NCBI GenBank assembly: GCA_017656295.1
Contig: JACDOC010000001.1
Coordinates: 248,001 to 312,000, forward strand
Direction of reading: 5' to 3'
Source of the DNA: Bacillus sp. (in: firmicutes)
Lineage (GTDB): Bacteria; Bacillota; Bacilli; Bacillales; JACDOC01
DNA length: 64,000 nt
Each line of letters opens with the position of its first letter. Within the stretch, counting starts at the first letter, position 1. Shown here piece by piece: positions 60,672 to 64,000 of the stretch. The position numbers and the translations under genes are program-made. The notes below the pieces were generated by a model. That model searched no databases and was not told the origin of the DNA. It saw nothing but the letters and a program-made list of their open reading frames with translations.

Positions 60672-62093
60672 TTATGCAGTTTTGTTTCCTTTTACTTTTG
60701 CCCAAATAAACGTAAGCGTAAATGGAACAATTAACACAATCGCCATGCCGACGAAGAAGACGCCCCAGTATTCGTGAATAATGGATAAGAATCCTGGTAA
60801 ACCTCCAACACCAATGGAGAACGCCTTTACATGATTGATAGACAATAGCACACCGGCAATCGCAGAACCGATGAGGGCGCTAATGAATGGGTAGCGATAA
60901 CGTAGGTTCACACCGAACATCGCTGGCTCGGTAATTCCTAAAAACGCGGAAATCGCTGATGTTAAAGACAGGCCTTTTAGTTTTTCATTTCCTTTCTCTA
61001 CAAACATCATTGCAAAGGCAGCCGAACCTTGAGCGATGTTAGATAACGCGAGCATCGGCCATAAGAACGTACCGCCAGCCGTTGTCACTAATTGAATATC
61101 GACCGCTAAGAACGTATGGTGCATACCTGTGACAACGAGTACCGCGTATAAACCACCGTAAATGAGTCCACCAAGTGCGGCGAACTGATCGAAAATCGCA
61201 ACAACGCCATCAGTTAATAAGTTTCCTAACCAGAAGGTAACCGGTCCGATAACTAAGAATGATGCAAAACCAGTAACAAGAAGTGCGACTGGAGCCACAA
61301 CAAGCAATTTAATCGTGTCGTGTACGCGTTTGTTTAAAAAGATTTCAATTTTTGCAAGTAAATAGGATGCGACTAGGATTGGTAACACTTGTCCTTGGTA
61401 ACCAACCTTTTGAATTTCTAAACCGAAAATGTTCCAGTATGGAATCGTACCTTCTGTCTTAGCGGAAGAGTACGCCCATGCGTTTAGCAGGTCAGGGTGT
61501 ACGAGCATAAGTCCGAGTACGATACCAAGTAATGGGCTACCTCCAAATTTTTTCACGGCTGACCAACCAATAAGACCCGGTAAGAAGACGAATGCTGTAT
61601 TCGCAATTAAGTTAATAATGCTCGCGAAGTCAGCCCAGTTTTGATGCACTTCAATAAAAGATTGGCCATCATAGAAAATGTCTTTTCCGGTAAGAATATT
61701 GTTAATACCCATTAATAGACCGGCTGTAACGATTGCTGGCAAAATCGGAATGAAAATATCCGCTAATGTTTTAATGATACGTTGAACCGGATTAAGCTTT
61801 TTCTCTGTTTCGTTTTTAATGTCTTGTTTCGTTGCTCGTGCGATTCCTGTTTGTTCCACAAGTTCGTTGTATACTTTGTCAACAAGTCCTTGTCCAATAA
61901 CGACTTGGAATTGTCCGTTTGTTGAGAACGAACCTTTCACGATGTCAATGGACTCTAATTTTTCTTTATCGACTTTTCCTTCGTCTTTTAAAGCAAAACG
62001 AAGACGGGTGACGCAATGACTAGCTGCGGCAATATTGTCTTTACCACCAATTGCGTCAACAATTTGACGAACGCTTTCTTTATTGACGCTCAT
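60672..62093 (-). CDS. treP: PTS trehalose transporter subunit IIBC TreP
   Basis: A 473-residue membrane permease. ATG 62093 follows AGGAGGG; the frame is open further upstream but only through the operator region. IIB domain: phosphorylated Cys27 in ASHCVTRLRF. IIC domain from about 100 with ten helices: FIPILPAIVTAGLLMGINNI near 108, GMHHTFLAVDIQLV near 325 and LGITEPAMFGVNLRYRYPF near 380. There is no IIA domain, so phosphate must come from a glucose-type IIA encoded elsewhere. Imports trehalose as trehalose 6-phosphate for TreA. Confidence 0.95.
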   Translation of the reverse strand: MSVNKESVRQIVDAIGGKDNIAAASHCVTRLRFALKDEGKVDKEKLESIDIVKGSFSTNGQFQVVIGQGLVDKVYNELVEQTGIARATKQDIKNETEKKLNPVQRIIKTLADIFIPILPAIVTAGLLMGINNILTGKDIFYDGQSFIEVHQNWADFASIINLIANTAFVFLPGLIGWSAVKKFGGSPLLGIVLGLMLVHPDLLNAWAYSSAKTEGTIPYWNIFGLEIQKVGYQGQVLPILVASYLLAKIEIFLNKRVHDTIKLLVVAPVALLVTGFASFLVIGPVTFWLGNLLTDGVVAIFDQFAALGGLIYGGLYAVLVVTGMHHTFLAVDIQLVTTAGGTFLWPMLALSNIAQGSAAFAMMFVEKGNEKLKGLSLTSAISAFLGITEPAMFGVNLRYRYPFISALIGSAIAGVLLSINHVKAFSIGVGGLPGFLSIIHEYWGVFFVGMAIVLIVPFTLTFIWAKVKGNKTA

Positions 62094-62151
62094 GTTATTC
62101 CCTCCTATAAGTTCTCTTATATAAAAAGCGGTTACAAAACTAGGTCTTTGG

Positions 62152-62224
62152 TTGTATATACAAGTTGCATAATTATCGTACACCTGTATATACAAGTTGT
62201 CAACAAAAAATTAAAACGTTTTCA
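62152..62224 (-). promoter_or_regulatory. treP promoter with two TreR operators and a cre-like site
   Basis: On the minus strand TTGACA (62203-62198) and TACGAT (62180-62175) lie 17 bases apart. TGTATATACA palindromes occur at 62185-62194, inside the promoter spacer, and 62153-62162, just downstream; their centres are 32 bp (three turns) apart. TTGTATATACAA matches the known B. subtilis TreR operator core. TGAAAACGTTTTAA (62224-62211) differs from the cre consensus by one base and lies upstream of the -35. This predicts repression by TreR and catabolite control by CcpA. Confidence 0.8.
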
Positions 62225-62358
62225 AAATTGACACATTAGGAAAGATAGCGTTTACAAAAAAAGGAAGATAAATCAATTGATTCCTTAAAATATGGTGCAT
62301 TTGTCACTGTTTTTTTATAAAATAGAGTGTAGAAAAATAAAATAAGGATGGTATTTCA

Positions 62359-63216
62359 ATGAAAATAGCAATTGTCACGGATAGTACAGCTTACATTCCG
62401 AAAGAATTGCGTGAACAACTCGATATTCATATGATTCCGCTAAACGTCATATTTGGTCATGAAGCGTACCAGGAAGAAGTCGAACTTACGGTTGACCAAT
62501 TTTATGAAGAAGTAAAGGCACGCGAAGATTTACCGACGACTTCCCAGCCGGCTGTAGGCTTGTTCGTCGAATTGTTTGAAAAACTCGCTCAAGAATACGA
62601 AGCGGTGATAAGTATTCATTTATCAAGCGGTATTAGCGGTACCTATCAAGGAGCTGTTACAGCTGGTCAAATGGTCGAAGGCATTCAAGTATACCCGTTC
62701 GACTCCGAAATTAGCTGTATGATTCAAGGATTTTATGCGCTTGAAGCGGCGGTTCTTGCCAAACAAGGAAAATCTCCTGAAGATATTATGGCTCATTTAG
62801 ACAAAATTAAGTCACGTAGCGAGGCGTACTTTATGGTCGATGATTTATCTCATCTACAACGCGGCGGTCGTTTATCAAGCGCTCAAGCGATTATCGGAAG
62901 CTTGCTACAAGTAAAGCCACTCCTTCATTTTGAAAACAAAAAAATCGTTCCGTTTGAAAAAATTCGTACGCGTAAAAAAGCACTTAAACGTATTGTCGAA
63001 TTGTTTGATGAAGTGGCTAGCAAAGGGGAGCCGCTTAAAGCGTGTGTCATTCACGGCAACCGTGAAGAAGAGGCGCTTGCCTTTAAACAGGAGCTTGAGG
63101 AAAAATATCCTCACGTTGAGTTTTATTTAAGTTATTTTGGTCCAGTCATCGGTACGCATCTCGGTGAAGGAGCCATGGGGCTCGGCTGGGTGCACTCTGA
63201 TACAAAATATGAATAA
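62359..63216 (+). CDS. DegV family fatty-acid-binding protein (YviA)
   Basis: A 285-residue cytosolic protein with AAGGATGG upstream. DegV/EDD fold: IVTDSTAYIPKELREQLDI at the start, DLPTTSQPAVGLFVELFE near 52, SIHLSSGISGTYQGAVTAG near 88 and VDDLSHLQRGGRLSSAQAII near 155. Family members bind a fatty acid for the FakA kinase. In B. subtilis the orthologue lies right after degU and before comFA; here the tre genes are inserted between. Confidence 0.95.
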   Translation: MKIAIVTDSTAYIPKELREQLDIHMIPLNVIFGHEAYQEEVELTVDQFYEEVKAREDLPTTSQPAVGLFVELFEKLAQEYEAVISIHLSSGISGTYQGAVTAGQMVEGIQVYPFDSEISCMIQGFYALEAAVLAKQGKSPEDIMAHLDKIKSRSEAYFMVDDLSHLQRGGRLSSAQAIIGSLLQVKPLLHFENKKIVPFEKIRTRKKALKRIVELFDEVASKGEPLKACVIHGNREEEALAFKQELEEKYPHVEFYLSYFGPVIGTHLGEGAMGLGWVHSDTKYE

Positions 63217-63226
63217 GGAAACAACA

Positions 63227-63268
63227 CGAACAGCGCCATTTCTTCTAAGGAAGAGTGGCGCTTGTTTT
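63227..63268 (+). terminator. Probable terminator between degV and comFA
   Basis: ACAGCGCCAT pairs with GTGGCGCTTGT; TCTTC and GAAGA extend the stem inside. Followed by TTTTATC. Confidence 0.7.
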
Positions 63269-63299
63269 ATCATTATAAATTAAAGGAGGAGAATTCTAT

Positions 63300-64000
63300 T
63301 TGCGTTTTTCTATCGTGAATCAACGCTTATTACCAGAAGTGCTTGGGTCAAAGGGCATTACTGAGTGGCAACCGATTTCCTCTTTTTCCTCGCTACCATC
63401 CATTCCGATCAATTCCACCTTCTCTTACTTGTCAGATCTGCAACAATTCCTCGTTGGACGCGCACTCCTGCTAGACGAACTTCCGTTTTCTATCGAACAG
63501 ATTCACTCCCACTACGAACATGGGTATGTCACCTATATGAAAGGGATTATAAAAAGGAACAACAAATGGGTATGTGGGCGGTGTGGAAACGATGATCCGT
63601 TTTATATTACTTCGTTTCCGTGTGCGCGTTGTCAGGAAACATGCACGTATTGTCGTAGGTGCATTCAAATGGGACGGGTGTCTACGTGTACACCGCTTGT
63701 TCGCTGGACTGGGCCGGACGTAACGTTTCAAATAGACCGGGATGTGCTAGTATGGGACGGCCACTTGTCACCGGGGCAACAGATGGCTTCCGATGCGGTG
63801 GTGGAAGCAGTCCGAACTAACTCCGTCCTTCTCGTATGGGCAGTATGTGGAGCTGGAAAAACGGAAGTTGTGTTTCAAGGCATTTCCGAAGCCCTTCGAC
63901 AAAACAAGCGAGTATGTATTGCGATTCCGAGACGCGATGTCGTCCAAGAGCTCACTCCTCGATTGCAGCGCGTATTTCCAAACGTAAAAGTCGTTTCCTT
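63300..64000 (+). CDS. comFA: Competence helicase ComFA, 3' end outside the window
   Basis: The frame starts at TTG 63300 (AAAGGAGGAG 7-8 bases upstream) and stays open to the end of the window, 233 codons; ComFA is normally about 450-460 residues. The N-terminal zinc domain has four CxxC pairs or near-pairs: CGRC, CARC, CTYC and RRC (about residues 95-135). Then GQQMASDAVVEAV and the Walker A motif CGAGKTEVVF near 190, followed by RQNKRVCIAIPRRDVVQEL. ComFA is a DEAD-box ATPase on the inner face of the membrane that helps pull transforming DNA into the cell. The position after degV matches B. subtilis. Confidence 0.95.
   Translation, partial: MRFSIVNQRLLPEVLGSKGITEWQPISSFSSLPSIPINSTFSYLSDLQQFLVGRALLLDELPFSIEQIHSHYEHGYVTYMKGIIKRNNKWVCGRCGNDDPFYITSFPCARCQETCTYCRRCIQMGRVSTCTPLVRWTGPDVTFQIDRDVLVWDGHLSPGQQMASDAVVEAVRTNSVLLVWAVCGAGKTEVVFQGISEALRQNKRVCIAIPRRDVVQELTPRLQRVFPNVKVVS

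Overview
The window looks like a low-GC Gram-positive chromosome of the family Bacillaceae. The right end has the Bacillus subtilis order tagO - LCP ligase - yvyE - degS - degU - (tre genes) - yviA/degV - comFA. Coding is dense, with strong GGAGG-type ribosome binding sites, many TTG/GTG starts, lipobox lipoproteins, SLH-anchored surface proteins and Rho-independent terminators. No rRNA, tRNA, transposase, prophage or CRISPR array was seen.

Layout. 0-3.7 kb: the end of an endonuclease I gene, a frameshifted NERD pseudogene, a 21-bp repeat array, and a cyclic-di-GMP class I riboswitch leading into an exported DUF5667 protein. 4.3-11.4 kb: a CitA/MalK-type two-component system converging on an operon for a tripartite tricarboxylate transporter (tctCBA) plus an AtuA-like/DUF4387 pair. 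11.5-12.8 kb: a metallophosphoesterase and a small anchored protein. 13.3-20.2 kb: three M20-type amidohydrolases, a winged-helix regulator and an AbgT transporter, whose two promoter regions share an identically spaced element. 20.5-31.3 kb: SLH 5'-nucleotidase, an intact NERD paralogue, VanZ-like protein, small sigma factor, KinB-like kinase, pxpBCA (5-oxoprolinase), two tiny unannotated genes and a LysM-NlpC/P60 hydrolase. 31.3-40.5 kb: SLH subtilase, SH3-repeat glucosaminidase, SLH phosphodiester glycosidase. 40.6-49.4 kb: a lipid-linked glycosylation module (GT2, DUF2304, SMR-like, GT-C), then a secondary-wall-polymer block (csaB, GT4, PssD/PssE-like, MurJ-like flippase, SLH lipoprotein). 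50-54.9 kb: SpoIID/LytB protein, small coiled-coil exported peptide, tagO, LCP ligase, yvyE. 55.3-64 kb: degSU, treR, a lipoprotein, treA, treP, degV, and comFA running off the end.

How it fits together. The genes between 20 and 54 kb mostly build, decorate, anchor to or remodel the cell wall. CsaB would pyruvylate the wall polymer to which the four SLH proteins here bind. TagO and the LCP protein would start and finish wall-polymer synthesis.

The most unusual signals are non-coding. First, a c-di-GMP aptamer has four mutually complementary arms, one able to mask the Shine-Dalgarno sequence. Second, a recurring class of intergenic arrays has units of about 21 bp (two helical turns), each with a conserved head and a variable tail. 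Several sequence families occur, mostly downstream of gene 3' ends. One family forms a 186-bp higher-order repeat and recurs 15 kb away with its flanking hairpin.
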